DNA of 64,000 nt from JAIPEI01 sp964443135 (GCA_964443135.1 CAYUBQ010000007.1:33104-97103); one strand, 5' to 3'; positions 43,240 through 52,416 are shown, numbered from the stretch's first letter. Numbers and translations are program-made. Notes: generated by a model not told the origin, from the sequence alone.

Positions 43240-44955
43240 TCACTCCTTCCCCAGATGCTTTCGCAGCTGCTTCACGGTCCGGGTGTTGAGCACGTCCTTC
43301 TTCTCGAGCCATCCCCTGCGGGCCACCTGCAGGCTGTAGCGCATGAAGTCGAGCTCCACGTGGTGGTGGGCGTCCGTGGCCAGGGCGAAGAGGACGCCGG
43401 ACTCCCGGGCGCGCTTGCACAGGGTATCGGGCAGGTCCATCCGGTCGGGCTGCCCGTTGACCTCCAGGCAGACCCCCTGCTCCGCGCACGCCTCGAACAC
43501 CCGGTCGTGATCGAACCGGATGGGGTCCCGGCTCCCGATCATCCGGCCGGTCGGGTGGCCGATACAGTGGACCACGCCGCTCTTCACGGCCTTCAGGATC
43601 CGCCCGGTCATCTCCTTCTCGTCCAGCTGGAAGAAGGAGTGAACGCTCGCCACCACCCAGTCCAGCTTCTCCAGGGCCTTCTCGTCCAGGTCGAGCTTGC
43701 CGCTCTTGAGAATGTCCACCTCGATCCCGGCCATGACCCAGATGTCGTCGTACCGCCCGTCCGCCTTCCGAATCTTGTCCGCGTGGGCCTTCAAATCGTC
43801 CTCGTCCAGTCCCTTGGCCATGCTCAACGCCTTGGAGTGCTCCGTCACCGCAAAAAAGTCGTACCCCTTGTCGAGGGCGGCCTCCACCATCTCCTCGAGG
43901 CTTTCCCGCCCGTCCGTGCGCTCGGTGTGGCTGTGAAAGTCTCCCCGGATCTGCTCCTCCGTGATCAGGTCGGGCAGCCGCCCCCCCTCTGCAGCGTCGA
44001 CCTCCCCCCGGTCCTCCCGCAGCTCGGGCGGGATCCAGGACAGGTTCAGGCGGTGATAGACGGACTCCTCGGTCTTTCCCGCCAGCCGGTTCTCCCCCTT
44101 GAAGAGACCGTACTCGTTGAGCTTCCAGTCGTTGGCCTGGGCCAGCCTCCGCACGGCGATGTTGTGCGCCTTCGAGCCCGTAAAGTAGGCCAGGGCCGAG
44201 CCGAAGGACTCCGGCTCGAAGAACCGGAGGTCCACCTGGAGCCCGCTCTCCAGCCGGACGCTCATCTTCTCTTCGCCCCGCCCGATCACCTCCACGACCG
44301 AGTCGTGATCGGCCACCGACTCGGTGACCCGCTTTCGGTCGTCCGCCTGAACCAGGATGTCTAGGTCCCCCACGGTCTCCTTTCCTCTCCGGAAGCTGCC
44401 CGCCACCTCCCACTGCTTCACCGCTTCCATGCCGTCCAGGAGCTTTCCCAGGGAGCCGGCATACTGGGCCGCGGTGTGGTACGGGATGCGGCCGGAGGAG
44501 GACTCGAGGGTCTTGATCCCTTCCAGGATCTTCTCCTCGGTCTTGGCCCCCATCCCCTCCAGCTCCCGGATCCTGTTCTCTTCGGCCGCCTTCCGCAGGT
44601 CGTCCAGGGACTGGATCCGGAGCTCCCGGTACAGCTGGGAGGCCTTGCGAGGCCCGAGCTGGGGAACGCTCAGGAGCTCGGTCAGGCCCTCGGGGACCTC
44701 CTCCTGCAGCTCTTCGAGCCGCTTGCAGGTCCCGCGCTCCACGATCTCGCGGATCTTGTCCGCCGTGCTCTTGCCGATGTTGGGGAGCTCTGTGAGGTCC
44801 GCCTCCTCGGCGACCATCTCCTCGAGCCGCTGCGGGAGCTCGCTCACGGTCCGGGCGGCGTTCCGGTAGGAGCGCACGCGGTACTCGTTTCCGCCCTCGA
44901 GCTCCAGCAGGTCCGCGATCTCGCTGAAGATCCCTGCAATGCGGGCGTTTTCCAT
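43240..44955 (-). CDS. polX: Family X DNA polymerase with PHP domain (PolX)
   Basis: A 571-residue repair polymerase. The N-terminal 8-kDa and helix-hairpin-helix region (~1-150) contains LPNIGKSTADKIREIV. The nucleotidyltransferase palm has GSFRRGKETVGDLDILV with the catalytic Asp pair, and the C-terminal PHP domain (~340-571) has HSHTERTDG. Bacterial PolX fills short gaps, and the PHP domain supplies 3'-5' exonuclease activity. The ATG follows GGAGAAG. The gene starts 10 bases after the PII-like gene and 12 bases before ligA, a natural gap-filling plus ligation pair. Confidence 0.95.
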   Translation of the reverse strand: MENARIAGIFSEIADLLELEGGNEYRVRSYRNAARTVSELPQRLEEMVAEEADLTELPNIGKSTADKIREIVERGTCKRLEELQEEVPEGLTELLSVPQLGPRKASQLYRELRIQSLDDLRKAAEENRIRELEGMGAKTEEKILEGIKTLESSSGRIPYHTAAQYAGSLGKLLDGMEAVKQWEVAGSFRRGKETVGDLDILVQADDRKRVTESVADHDSVVEVIGRGEEKMSVRLESGLQVDLRFFEPESFGSALAYFTGSKAHNIAVRRLAQANDWKLNEYGLFKGENRLAGKTEESVYHRLNLSWIPPELREDRGEVDAAEGGRLPDLITEEQIRGDFHSHTERTDGRESLEEMVEAALDKGYDFFAVTEHSKALSMAKGLDEDDLKAHADKIRKADGRYDDIWVMAGIEVDILKSGKLDLDEKALEKLDWVVASVHSFFQLDEKEMTGRILKAVKSGVVHCIGHPTGRMIGSRDPIRFDHDRVFEACAEQGVCLEVNGQPDRMDLPDTLCKRARESGVLFALATDAHHHVELDFMRYSLQVARRGWLEKKDVLNTRTVKQLRKHLGKE

Positions 44956-44964
44956 GGTCTTCTC

Positions 44965-45255
44965 CTACAGCTGCCGTTCCACCGGGATCACCGCCGCCCG
45001 GAGGTGGACGTGGGACGATTTCTCGTCCCGAAAGGCGTTCACCTCCTCGAGGAGCCCCGAGACGCGCTCGTCCTCCACCAGGGCCTGGACCAGCGTGATG
45101 TTGCCCGGGTACACCTTGCTTCCGTAGTGCTTTCCGTCCCGGTCCCTCCCCTGGAGCATGGGGTGGAGGACGAAATCCGAGACCTCGTGACGATCGAGGA
45201 TCCGCTCCACCGCGTCGGAGAACTCATGGTGAAAGGTGAGGTGGAGCAGCTTCAT
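44965..45255 (-). CDS. PII-like transporter-associated protein (PG0541/DUF3240-like)
   Basis: A 96-residue protein beginning MKLLHLTFHHEFSDAVERIL, with a ferredoxin-like PII fold pattern and a C-terminal VHLRAAVIPVE strand. Small proteins like this often follow RND efflux pump genes and are thought to regulate them. Its ATG overlaps the RND stop codon by 4 bases, which supports the functional link. The T-loop residues of true PII are absent, so nitrogen signalling is unlikely. Confidence 0.7.
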   Translation of the reverse strand: MKLLHLTFHHEFSDAVERILDRHEVSDFVLHPMLQGRDRDGKHYGSKVYPGNITLVQALVEDERVSGLLEEVNAFRDEKSSHVHLRAAVIPVERQL

Positions 45256-48200
45256 GACGCCTCCTTGCCCCGGTCCACCCGCTTCCCGCCGAAAAGGATC
45301 TCCCGGAGGCCGTGAACCAGGGTGAACACCACCGGCAGGATGAGAAGCGTCAGACCGGTGGTGGCAAGAAGCCCTGCAGACACGGCCACCCCCATGGGCG
45401 CCCGGGCCTCCCCGCCCGCCCCGTAACCCAGGGCGATGGGAAGGATCCCCAGCACCGTGGAGATCGTGGTCATGACCACCGGGCGGAACCGCACCCGGGC
45501 GGCGTTCTTCGCGGCTTCCAGGGTTTCCTCCCCCCGAGCGATGAGGACGTTCGTGTAGTCGATCATGAGGATCGCGTTCTTGGTGGCCATGCCCGTGAGC
45601 ATGATCAGCCCGATGAAGGAGACGATCCCGAACGGCATGTCGAAGGCCCAGAGGGCCCCGAACGCCCCCACCATGGCGAGCGGCAGGGTGAGGAGCATGG
45701 TGAAGGGGTGGATGAACGACTCGAACTGAGCCGCCAGGATCAGGTAGATGAAGGCCACGGAAAAGGCGATGGTCACGGTGAGGCTACGGAACGACTCCTG
45801 GAAGTCCTGGGTCTCGCCGGCGAACTCGTACGAGAAGTCCCCGGGGAGAGAGGTGTCGAGGTAGGCGGTCAAGGCCCCCACCGCATCGCCCAGCGCCACT
45901 CCGGGAGGCAGGGAGGAGGACAGGGTGGCCGCCCGCATCCGGTCGTGGTGGGGAATGACCGACGGCCCCACGGACTCCTCCCAGTCGATGAGGTTGTCCA
46001 GGCTGACCAGCTCCCCGGTCGCGCTTCGAACGTAGAGGAGTCCCAGATCTTCGGGTACCATACGCCCTTTCCCCGACACCTCCGTGATCACCTCGAAGCG
46101 CTCGCTCTCCCGTTCGATCTCGGAGACGTCCGGCTCGCCGAGGAGCAGCCGCATGGTGTTGGACACGGCCGCCACCGAGACACCCATCTGGGAGGCCCGC
46201 TCCCGGAGGATACGTACCTCCACCTGGGGCTTGTTCAGCTTCAGATCGGATCGCACCCCGGTGAACAGCTCCTGCCGGCGCATCCAGCCCATGACCTCTT
46301 CCTGGCGACCGGCCAGGGACTCGATGCTCGTGTGCATGAGCTTGAGCTGGATCGGCGCGCCGGCCTGGATCGCCCCCACGGAGGCCTCCACCACGTAGGC
46401 GCGGCCTCCGGGAATGCTCGAAAGCCGGTTCCGGACCTCCTGGGCCACACGGTTCTGGTGCTTCTCCCGTCGATCGCGCGGTGTGAGGCTCACGAACACG
46501 ATCCCCTCGTTCACCTTGCCGGGCCCCCCGCCCTGTGCGAGCCCGATGGCCAGGAACTGGTGCTCCACCTCCGGCGTGCGATCCAGCACCTCCTCGATCC
46601 TCCGGGCGAAGACGTCCGTCTGGGAGAGGGTGGCGCCTTCCGGCGTCTCGAAGGAGATGACGAACTGGGAACGGTCGGCGGTGGGGGAGAACTCCCGCGG
46701 CAGCTGGCCGAAGCACCAGGCGCCTCCGGCCAGGGCCGCCGCCCCGAGGAGAACGGTGAGAACCCTGTGGTCGAAGGCGCCCCGGAGCACCCGCTCGTAG
46801 GCGGTTTCCAGTCCGTCGAGGGCCGCGTCGAACCAGCGGAACAGGGCCCCCTTCTTCCCGGTGGAGCGGAGGAAGCGCGAGGCGAGCATGGCGGTGAGAG
46901 AAAGGGCGGTCACCGTGGAGAAGATCACCGTGAACGCCACCCCCAGACCGAACTCGTAGAAGAAGCGGCCGATGAGACCGGACGTGAAGGCCACGGGGAC
47001 GAACACCGCGCAGAGGGAGAGGGTGTTGGCGATGGCGGCGAACGCCACCTCCGTGGTGCCCACCCGGGCCGCCGGCACCGGATCGGTGCCCTGCTCCAGG
47101 TGGCGGTAGGTGCTCTCCAGCACCACGATGGTGTCGTCGATCACGATCCCGATGGCCAGGATCAGGGCCAGCATGGTGAGGGTGTTCACGCTGAAGCCCA
47201 GGAGATTCATCATGGCCACGCCCCCGAACAGGGAGGTCGGGATGGCCAGGGCGGTGATCAGGGTGCCGGAGAAGCTGTGGAGGAACCCCAGCACCACCAG
47301 GACCACCAGGCCCGTGGCGATCCCGATGGTGACCACCAGGTCGTTGATGGAGGCCTCCACGAAGTCCGAGTCGTCCGAGGCCACGGTGTAGGTGAGGCCG
47401 GGAGGGAAGTCCCGGGCCACGGCACGCATCCGCTCCCGGATGCGATCCGCCAGTGCCACCGTGTTGGCGCCGCTCTGCTTGACCACGCCCAGGCCCACAG
47501 TCTCCTCTCCCCGGAACCGCGCCACCTGCCGGTCGTCCTCCACGCCCGCCCTCACCGTCCCCACATCTCGGACCCGGACGGGCCCGTCGTTCCGGTAGGC
47601 GACGATGAGGTCTCCAATGGGCTCATGGGAGGCAAACCGCCCCTGGGTCTTGACCAGAAACTCCCGGGCCTCGCTCTCGAGCCTTCCCGAGGGGATGTCC
47701 ACGTTGTTCCGTTGTATGGTCGCCACCACCTCCTGCACGGTGAGGTGATGGGCGGCGAGCCGCTCGGGGTCGAGGGAGACCCGCGCCGCATGGCGCCTCT
47801 CCCCTCCGATCTGGACCCGGCCGGCGCCGCGGAGGTTCTCCAGGCGCGGCTTGATCAGCTCGTCGGCGTATCGGCTCAGCCGCACCGGATCCCATCGCTC
47901 GTCGCCCGTCAGCGCGATCCACATGATGGCCCGGGCGTCGGGATCCAGCTTTCGCACGATCGGGGACTCGATCCCGTCGGGGAGCTCGCGGAGGGCCCGG
48001 TTGACGCGGTCCCGCACGTCCTGGGCGGCCACGTCGACGTCCCGCCAGAGCTCGAACTCCGCGATCACCGTTCCCACCTGCTCCCTGGCGGTGGACGTGA
48101 GCGTCTTCAACCCCTCCACCGTGTTGATCTCCTCCTCGAGGGGCTCGAGGATCTCGGACTCGATCACCTCGGGCTCCGCCCCGGAAAGGACCACGTTCAC

Positions 48201-48335
48201 GCTGACGATGGGGAACTCGATGTCCGGGTACTCCCGGACCGGCATGTCGAAGTAGCCGTAGACGCCGAAGATGGCGATCGCGACGAACACCACCACCGTC
48301 AGGACGGGCCGCCGGATGCAGAAGTTCCAGATCAT
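45252..48335 (-). CDS. RND family efflux pump, inner-membrane subunit (HAE-1 type)
   Basis: A 1027-residue transporter with the N-terminal helix IRRPVLTVVVFVAIAIFG, two large periplasmic loops and twelve transmembrane segments. TM4 carries the proton-relay pair in GIVIDDTIVVLE. The HAE-1 family exports hydrophobic and amphiphilic compounds with a membrane fusion protein and an outer-membrane channel. No channel gene is adjacent, so it probably borrows a TolC elsewhere. The ATG (48335) overlaps the stop of the fusion-protein gene (ATGA); the frame is open far upstream but lacks the expected N-terminal helix there. Confidence 0.94.
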   Translation of the reverse strand: MIWNFCIRRPVLTVVVFVAIAIFGVYGYFDMPVREYPDIEFPIVSVNVVLSGAEPEVIESEILEPLEEEINTVEGLKTLTSTAREQVGTVIAEFELWRDVDVAAQDVRDRVNRALRELPDGIESPIVRKLDPDARAIMWIALTGDERWDPVRLSRYADELIKPRLENLRGAGRVQIGGERRHAARVSLDPERLAAHHLTVQEVVATIQRNNVDIPSGRLESEAREFLVKTQGRFASHEPIGDLIVAYRNDGPVRVRDVGTVRAGVEDDRQVARFRGEETVGLGVVKQSGANTVALADRIRERMRAVARDFPPGLTYTVASDDSDFVEASINDLVVTIGIATGLVVLVVLGFLHSFSGTLITALAIPTSLFGGVAMMNLLGFSVNTLTMLALILAIGIVIDDTIVVLESTYRHLEQGTDPVPAARVGTTEVAFAAIANTLSLCAVFVPVAFTSGLIGRFFYEFGLGVAFTVIFSTVTALSLTAMLASRFLRSTGKKGALFRWFDAALDGLETAYERVLRGAFDHRVLTVLLGAAALAGGAWCFGQLPREFSPTADRSQFVISFETPEGATLSQTDVFARRIEEVLDRTPEVEHQFLAIGLAQGGGPGKVNEGIVFVSLTPRDRREKHQNRVAQEVRNRLSSIPGGRAYVVEASVGAIQAGAPIQLKLMHTSIESLAGRQEEVMGWMRRQELFTGVRSDLKLNKPQVEVRILRERASQMGVSVAAVSNTMRLLLGEPDVSEIERESERFEVITEVSGKGRMVPEDLGLLYVRSATGELVSLDNLIDWEESVGPSVIPHHDRMRAATLSSSLPPGVALGDAVGALTAYLDTSLPGDFSYEFAGETQDFQESFRSLTVTIAFSVAFIYLILAAQFESFIHPFTMLLTLPLAMVGAFGALWAFDMPFGIVSFIGLIMLTGMATKNAILMIDYTNVLIARGEETLEAAKNAARVRFRPVVMTTISTVLGILPIALGYGAGGEARAPMGVAVSAGLLATTGLTLLILPVVFTLVHGLREILFGGKRVDRGKEAS

Positions 48336-49507
48336 GGGGACCCGCCCCCGTCCGTTTCGCCTCCGGTGTCTCGCACCGGGTCCCCGTCCTGCAGCTGGAG
48401 GTGTCCCTTTCGAACGACGGTCTCCCCGGGCTCGAGCCCTTCCACGATCTCCACGGTGCCCACCCGGCGGAGGCCGATCGTGACGGACCTGCGGCGTGCC
48501 CTTCCCTCCTCCACCACGAACACCGCGTACCCTTCCCGGAGAGCGACCAGGGCCTCCTCCGCCACCGCCGGACGGTCCTCCCGCCTGGAGACGATGACTC
48601 GAACCCTGGCGAACATGCCGGGCTTCAGGAGGTCCTCCGGATCCTCGATCGCCGCCTTGACCTGAAACCTCCGCGTCCTGGGATCCAGCTCTGGGCTCAC
48701 GAAGAACACCCGTCCGGAGAAGGTGCGATCGGGGAACGCGTCCACCCCGATCTCCGCGGATTGGCCCGGCTTCACCACCCCGGCGTACCGCCCCGGGGCC
48801 CTGAAGACCGCCTCCTTTCCCTGATCGCGGTAGAGCGTCACCAGGGCCTGTCCGGGCTGCACGAGATCTCCCGGGTCCACCAGCCGCTCCGAGAGCACGC
48901 CCGGGAACGGCGCCCGGATCCGGGTGTCCTCGATCCGCTCCCGCACCCCCTCGACCGCGGCCTGCAACCGCTCCGCCTCCGCCCGGGCGACCTCGAGCTC
49001 CGTCCGGGCCCGGTCCCATCGATCCTTGGCGATCACCCTTCGCTCCCAGAGGGATTCGAGCCTGCGGTGGTCGGACCGTGCGTTCTCGAGCCGGGCCCGG
49101 GCCGCGTCCAGGGCCCGCTCCTGCTCATTGAGCCGCTCGAGGAGTTGATCGTCGTCGAGGAGGAAGAGAAGCTCCTTTCCGGCCGCCTCCATCCCTTCCC
49201 TCACGGGGGCCTCCCTCACGATGCCCGCGATCTCCGCCCGAATCACGACCGCCTCGACCGCATCCACGGTCCCTACGCCGCGGACGGTCTCTCGAAAGGT
49301 CGAGGAACGAACCCGTGAGGTCTCCACGGAAACGGCGGTATCTTTCGTTCCCTCCGCCTGGTTCTCTTCGGACCTGGAGCAGGCCGCCCCGCCCATCACC
49401 ACCAAAATCAGCGAGGCCGGTATGACCCGGTGGGCCCATCTCCTCCATTTCCGACCCGCTCCTGCGTTCTTCACCTCACCGACTCTCCTCTTCGCAGCCT
49501 GTTGCAT
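48332..49507 (-). CDS. RND efflux membrane fusion protein (lipoprotein)
   Basis: A 391-residue periplasmic adaptor. A basic N-terminus and hydrophobic stretch (VIPASLILVVMGGAAC) end in a plausible lipobox Cys, so it is probably lipid-anchored. A long coiled-coil hairpin (about 110-180, LLERLNEQERALDAARARLE) is flanked by lipoyl halves, then beta-barrel and membrane-proximal domains. It bridges the RND pump with an outer-membrane channel. First gene of the operon MFP-RND-PII-like-polX-ligA. Two copies of the regulon motif lie upstream in the same orientation. Confidence 0.92.
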   Translation of the reverse strand: MQQAAKRRVGEVKNAGAGRKWRRWAHRVIPASLILVVMGGAACSRSEENQAEGTKDTAVSVETSRVRSSTFRETVRGVGTVDAVEAVVIRAEIAGIVREAPVREGMEAAGKELLFLLDDDQLLERLNEQERALDAARARLENARSDHRRLESLWERRVIAKDRWDRARTELEVARAEAERLQAAVEGVRERIEDTRIRAPFPGVLSERLVDPGDLVQPGQALVTLYRDQGKEAVFRAPGRYAGVVKPGQSAEIGVDAFPDRTFSGRVFFVSPELDPRTRRFQVKAAIEDPEDLLKPGMFARVRVIVSRREDRPAVAEEALVALREGYAVFVVEEGRARRRSVTIGLRRVGTVEIVEGLEPGETVVRKGHLQLQDGDPVRDTGGETDGGGSP

Positions 49508-49522
49508 CTGACCACCCGTCCC

Positions 49523-49569
49523 AGTCTGAACCCCGGGAGGACGCGGGTGAATGGGTGCGAAGATGTATT
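49523..49569 (-). promoter_or_regulatory. Regulon promoter copy I2 (RND operon, proximal)
   Basis: Minus strand: AATACATC (49569-49562), 6 bases, CCCAT (49555-49551), 21 bases, TCAGACT (49529-49523). It would start the RND operon mRNA close to its first ATG at 49507. The left half matches 6 of 8 consensus bases. Confidence 0.5.
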
Positions 49570-49631
49570 ATCGGTGCTCCCGGGCGGTATTCGCGCTCCG
49601 TTTTGGACCTTCAATTTCCTCGCGCGATGTG

Positions 49632-49650
49632 ATAAGGTCGATCCTGTATT
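49632..49650 (-). promoter_or_regulatory. Regulon motif copy I (RND operon, distal)
   Basis: Minus strand: a perfect AATACAGG (49650-49643), 6 bases, then CTTAT (49636-49632) in place of CCCAT. No good -10 follows (GGTCCAA at 22 bases). It lies 81 bases upstream of copy I2 in the same orientation and could be an auxiliary site. Confidence 0.4.
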
Positions 49651-49728
49651 TCAGACGCCTCCGGACAGGATCGGAGCGGGGGTTCCTGCGCCGAGGCGGT
49701 TCCACGACGTTCGGACCTCCGGAAGGAA

Positions 49729-50823
49729 ATGACCCCGATGGACGCTCCCTCAGAGATTCGCGTTCTTCTCGTCGAGGACGACGAGGACGACTTCGTCCTT
49801 GCGCGGGACATCCTCGCCGACATCTCCAACCAGTCGTTTCGCATCGACTGGGCCTCCACGGTCGAGCAGGCCCTGGAGCGGGCCCGGAACGGAGGCTACG
49901 ACCTCTGCCTCCTGGACTACCGGCTCGGAGATCGAAACGGCATCGAAGTGCTGGACGAGCTGAAGGGCCTGGGTTTCTCCGCCCCGATCCTCATGCTCAC
50001 GGGGCAAGGCGACCGACAGGTCGACCTGGAGGCCATGCGGGGGGGAGCGGCGGACTACCTGGAGAAGGACCGTCTTTCACCGGAGCTCATGGAGCGCTCC
50101 GTTCGGTACACCCTGGAGCGGGCCCGGAACCTCGAAGCGCTCCGGGCATCGGAGCATCGACTCAGGGCCCTGTCCTCCAGGCTCCTTCAGGCCCAGGAAG
50201 AGGAGAGGCGGAGAATCGCCAAGGAGCTCCACGACGGAATCGGCGCCAATCTCACCGCCGTGAAGTACGCCCTGGAGACCAAGATCGCCCAGGGGGAAGC
50301 GGGTGCGGCTGAGGAGGACAGCATCCCCCTGACCGAGATCATCGCCGCCGTCAAGGAGACCATGGAGGAGACCCAGAGGATCTCCACCAACCTCCGGCCG
50401 TCCATCCTCGACAGCATGGGACTCCTGGCCGCGCTGGACTGGACCGCCCGAAAGACCCGGGAGTTCTACAGGGCCATGGATGTTCGAACGGCCTGGGACC
50501 TGGCGGAGGAAGAGATCCCCGAGTCCTTGAAGATCGTGCTGCTCCGCCTCGTTCAGGAGGCCTTGAACAACGCCGTCAAGCACAGCGGGGCCGACCGGAT
50601 CACCGTCTCGCTGCGCCGGTCGGAGAAGGGGCTCGAGCTGCTCGTTCAGGACAACGGAAAGGGCTTCGGCCCGGATCGAGGCCGGTCCGTGGAGGACGGA
50701 TCCAGGGAAAAAATGGGGCTGGACGGCATGCTGGAGAGGGTGGAGCTTTCCGGGGGACGAATCGACATCCATTCCTCTCCCGGGGAAGGCACCACCATCG
50801 CGGCCAGGTGGCCCGAGACGTGA
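49729..50823 (+). CDS. Receiver-histidine kinase hybrid (REC-HisKA_3, NarX/DesK-type kinase)
   Basis: A 364-residue soluble protein. Residues ~9-125 are a receiver: acidic VEDDEDD, phospho-acceptor Asp in LLDYRLGDRNG, and Lys in DYLEKDRL. A short coil leads to the dimerisation/phosphorylation helix EERRRIAKELHDGIGANLTAVK, whose His is the site, and a GHKL ATPase with QEALNNAVKHSGA and DNGKGFG. It has no membrane or sensor domain, so it probably receives a signal via its receiver or another kinase. The type pairs with NarL-family regulators, one of which lies convergently next to it. Confidence 0.9.
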   Translation: MTPMDAPSEIRVLLVEDDEDDFVLARDILADISNQSFRIDWASTVEQALERARNGGYDLCLLDYRLGDRNGIEVLDELKGLGFSAPILMLTGQGDRQVDLEAMRGGAADYLEKDRLSPELMERSVRYTLERARNLEALRASEHRLRALSSRLLQAQEEERRRIAKELHDGIGANLTAVKYALETKIAQGEAGAAEEDSIPLTEIIAAVKETMEETQRISTNLRPSILDSMGLLAALDWTARKTREFYRAMDVRTAWDLAEEEIPESLKIVLLRLVQEALNNAVKHSGADRITVSLRRSEKGLELLVQDNGKGFGPDRGRSVEDGSREKMGLDGMLERVELSGGRIDIHSSPGEGTTIAARWPET

Positions 50824-50830
50824 GGAAGGT

Positions 50831-51487
50831 CTACCTGGTCACGATCCCCTTCTCGATGGCGTACGCAGTCAGGGCGGAGGCCGTGTGGAGGTCCGTCTTC
50901 TGCATGATGTTGGCCCGGTGCTTCTCCACGGTCTTCGGACTGATGCACAGGTAGTCTGCAATCTCCTTGTTCTGATACCCCTCGCCCACGAGCTTCAGGA
51001 CCTCCTTCTCCCGCTGGGTGAGGGAGTGCCAGGACGAGTCGTTCTTCACGGTCTTCCGCTCCTCCAGCCAGCCTTCCAGCACGGTGTCCGAGATCTCGGG
51101 GCTCACGTAGCTCTTCCCGTCCAGAACGGCGCGGATCGCGATGACCAGCTCCTCGTGGCCGGCGGACTTCAGACAGTAGCCGTTTGTGCCTGCGTGGAAC
51201 GCCTGGAGCACGAAATCCTCCTCCTTGTGCATGGTGAGGGCGAGGATCTTCGTTTCGGGGGCCTGCCGTTTGATCTCGAGGATCACGGAGATGCCGTTCA
51301 TTCGCGGCATGTTCAGGTCGAGGAGCACCAGATCGGGCCCGTGCTCGAGGATGCACCGGATGGCCTCGAGGCCGTCCCCGGCCTCCCCGACCACCTCCAG
51401 GTCCTCGCTGGTGCTCAACAGGGACCGGAGCCCCTGCCTCAGGATGAGATGGTCCTCTGCAATCACGATGGTTCGCTTCTTCTTCAA
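50831..51487 (-). CDS. NarL/LuxR-type response regulator
   Basis: A 218-residue regulator. The receiver (~5-120) has VIAEDHLILRQGL, phospho-Asp in LVLLDLNMPRMNG and Lys in GYCLKSAG. A C-terminal LuxR helix-turn-helix (~150-215) has LTQREKEVLKLVGEGYQNKEIA and SPKTVEKHRANIMQK. The start is probably the TTG at 51487 (VLKKKRTIVIAEDH region) with AGGGG upstream; a longer frame from a TTG at 51547 exists without support. It converges on the REC-kinase gene and is the only DNA-binding response regulator in the window, hence a candidate for the regulon motif. Confidence 0.9.
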   Translation of the reverse strand: MKKKRTIVIAEDHLILRQGLRSLLSTSEDLEVVGEAGDGLEAIRCILEHGPDLVLLDLNMPRMNGISVILEIKRQAPETKILALTMHKEEDFVLQAFHAGTNGYCLKSAGHEELVIAIRAVLDGKSYVSPEISDTVLEGWLEERKTVKNDSSWHSLTQREKEVLKLVGEGYQNKEIADYLCISPKTVEKHRANIMQKTDLHTASALTAYAIEKGIVTR

Positions 51488-51546
51488 GACCGTTCCCCTG
51501 GTGGATTCCCGCGGCCCACGCGCGGATGCTGAGAAATCGAAAGACA

Positions 51547-51593
51547 ACTACAGTCCGCACCCCATATACCACACCCTCGTGACCAAGTAAAGT
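51547..51593 (+). promoter_or_regulatory. Regulon promoter copy K (lone receiver protein)
   Basis: ACTACAGT (51547-51554), 6 bases, CCCAT (51561-51565), 21 bases, -10 GTAAAGT (51587-51593). It points to the receiver gene starting at 51658 and lies in the divergent gap shared with the NarL-type regulator gene. Confidence 0.6.
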
Positions 51594-51657
51594 TGGATCC
51601 GTGGGCCGCAGGTTCCCGACACGGGGGCGGCCCGGAGCGTCTCGACGGAGCCGGACC

Positions 51658-52032
51658 ATGACCCGTTTTCTGATCGTAGAGGACAACACGCTGATGCGGA
51701 GGATGCTGGTCGAAACCCTTCGCGCCCGGTATACCGACGCGACCCTGCTCGAGGCGGTCAACGGAAGGGAAGCCCTCTCGATCATCGAGGAGACCCGGCC
51801 CGACCTGATCCTCATGGACATCGAGCTTCCGGACTCGAACGGTCTCGACCTGACCCGTCGCATCAAGGCCCGGAATCCGGCCACCAGGGTCCTCGTGATC
51901 AGCCTGTACGACGGGCCGGAGTACCGGGAGGCCGCCGGCAAGAACGGGGCGGACGGATTCCTGTCCAAGCGCACCTCCTCCCCCGAGGAGATCGGCCGGA
52001 TGGTTCAGTCCCTGGTCGACGGCCGGCCGTGA
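51658..52032 (+). CDS. Single-domain response regulator (receiver only)
   Basis: A 124-residue stand-alone receiver starting MTRFLIVEDNTLMRRML, with phospho-Asp in LILMDIELPDSNG and Lys in GFLSKRTSS. It has no output domain, so it may act as a phosphate sink or relay, or by protein contact. The ATG at 51658 follows CGGAG; the frame is open upstream. It is divergent from the NarL-type regulator, and regulon promoter copy K lies in between. Confidence 0.88.
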   Translation: MTRFLIVEDNTLMRRMLVETLRARYTDATLLEAVNGREALSIIEETRPDLILMDIELPDSNGLDLTRRIKARNPATRVLVISLYDGPEYREAAGKNGADGFLSKRTSSPEEIGRMVQSLVDGRP

Positions 52033-52149
52033 ACGGACAGGATGAGAGCCACCCTCGGGCGAACGACCGGGTCGGACCAGGATCAGGAATGGCCCGGGTG
52101 TTTGCGAATGCATCATTTAGTCAGGCTGAAATCGAATAGGAGGAATATC

Positions 52150-52305
52150 ATGAAATCAGGAACACGGGTTGAGGCGGAAGGTAAGATGCACCAATTCAAA
52201 GACAAGGTCAAGGAGATTGCCGGTATGGTAATCATGACTGCCCACATGGAAGCTGAAGGCACAAACGAAACTCCTATCGGGAAAGCTCAAGAAAGGAACG
52301 GCTAA
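52150..52305 (+). CDS. CsbD-like small stress protein
   Basis: A 51-residue hydrophilic protein beginning MKSGTRVEAEGKMHQFKDKVKE and ending in a GKAQERNG motif. The repeated xEGKxxQxKxKVKE pattern and the terminal GKxQE are typical of the CsbD family, general-stress proteins of unknown mechanism. The ATG follows AGGAGG (in TAGGAGGAATATC). Base composition is visibly lower in GC than the flanking genes, suggesting transfer. Confidence 0.75.
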   Translation: MKSGTRVEAEGKMHQFKDKVKEIAGMVIMTAHMEAEGTNETPIGKAQERNG

Positions 52306-52416
52306 GTCAAGGTCTTGGGAAATTAATCTGATGTTCAAGAACATTTTTGAACCTTTCATCACTCTGAGAGAATGCCACGCGCATATAATGAAGGCAGGGT
52401 TAGAAAGGAGATAAAC

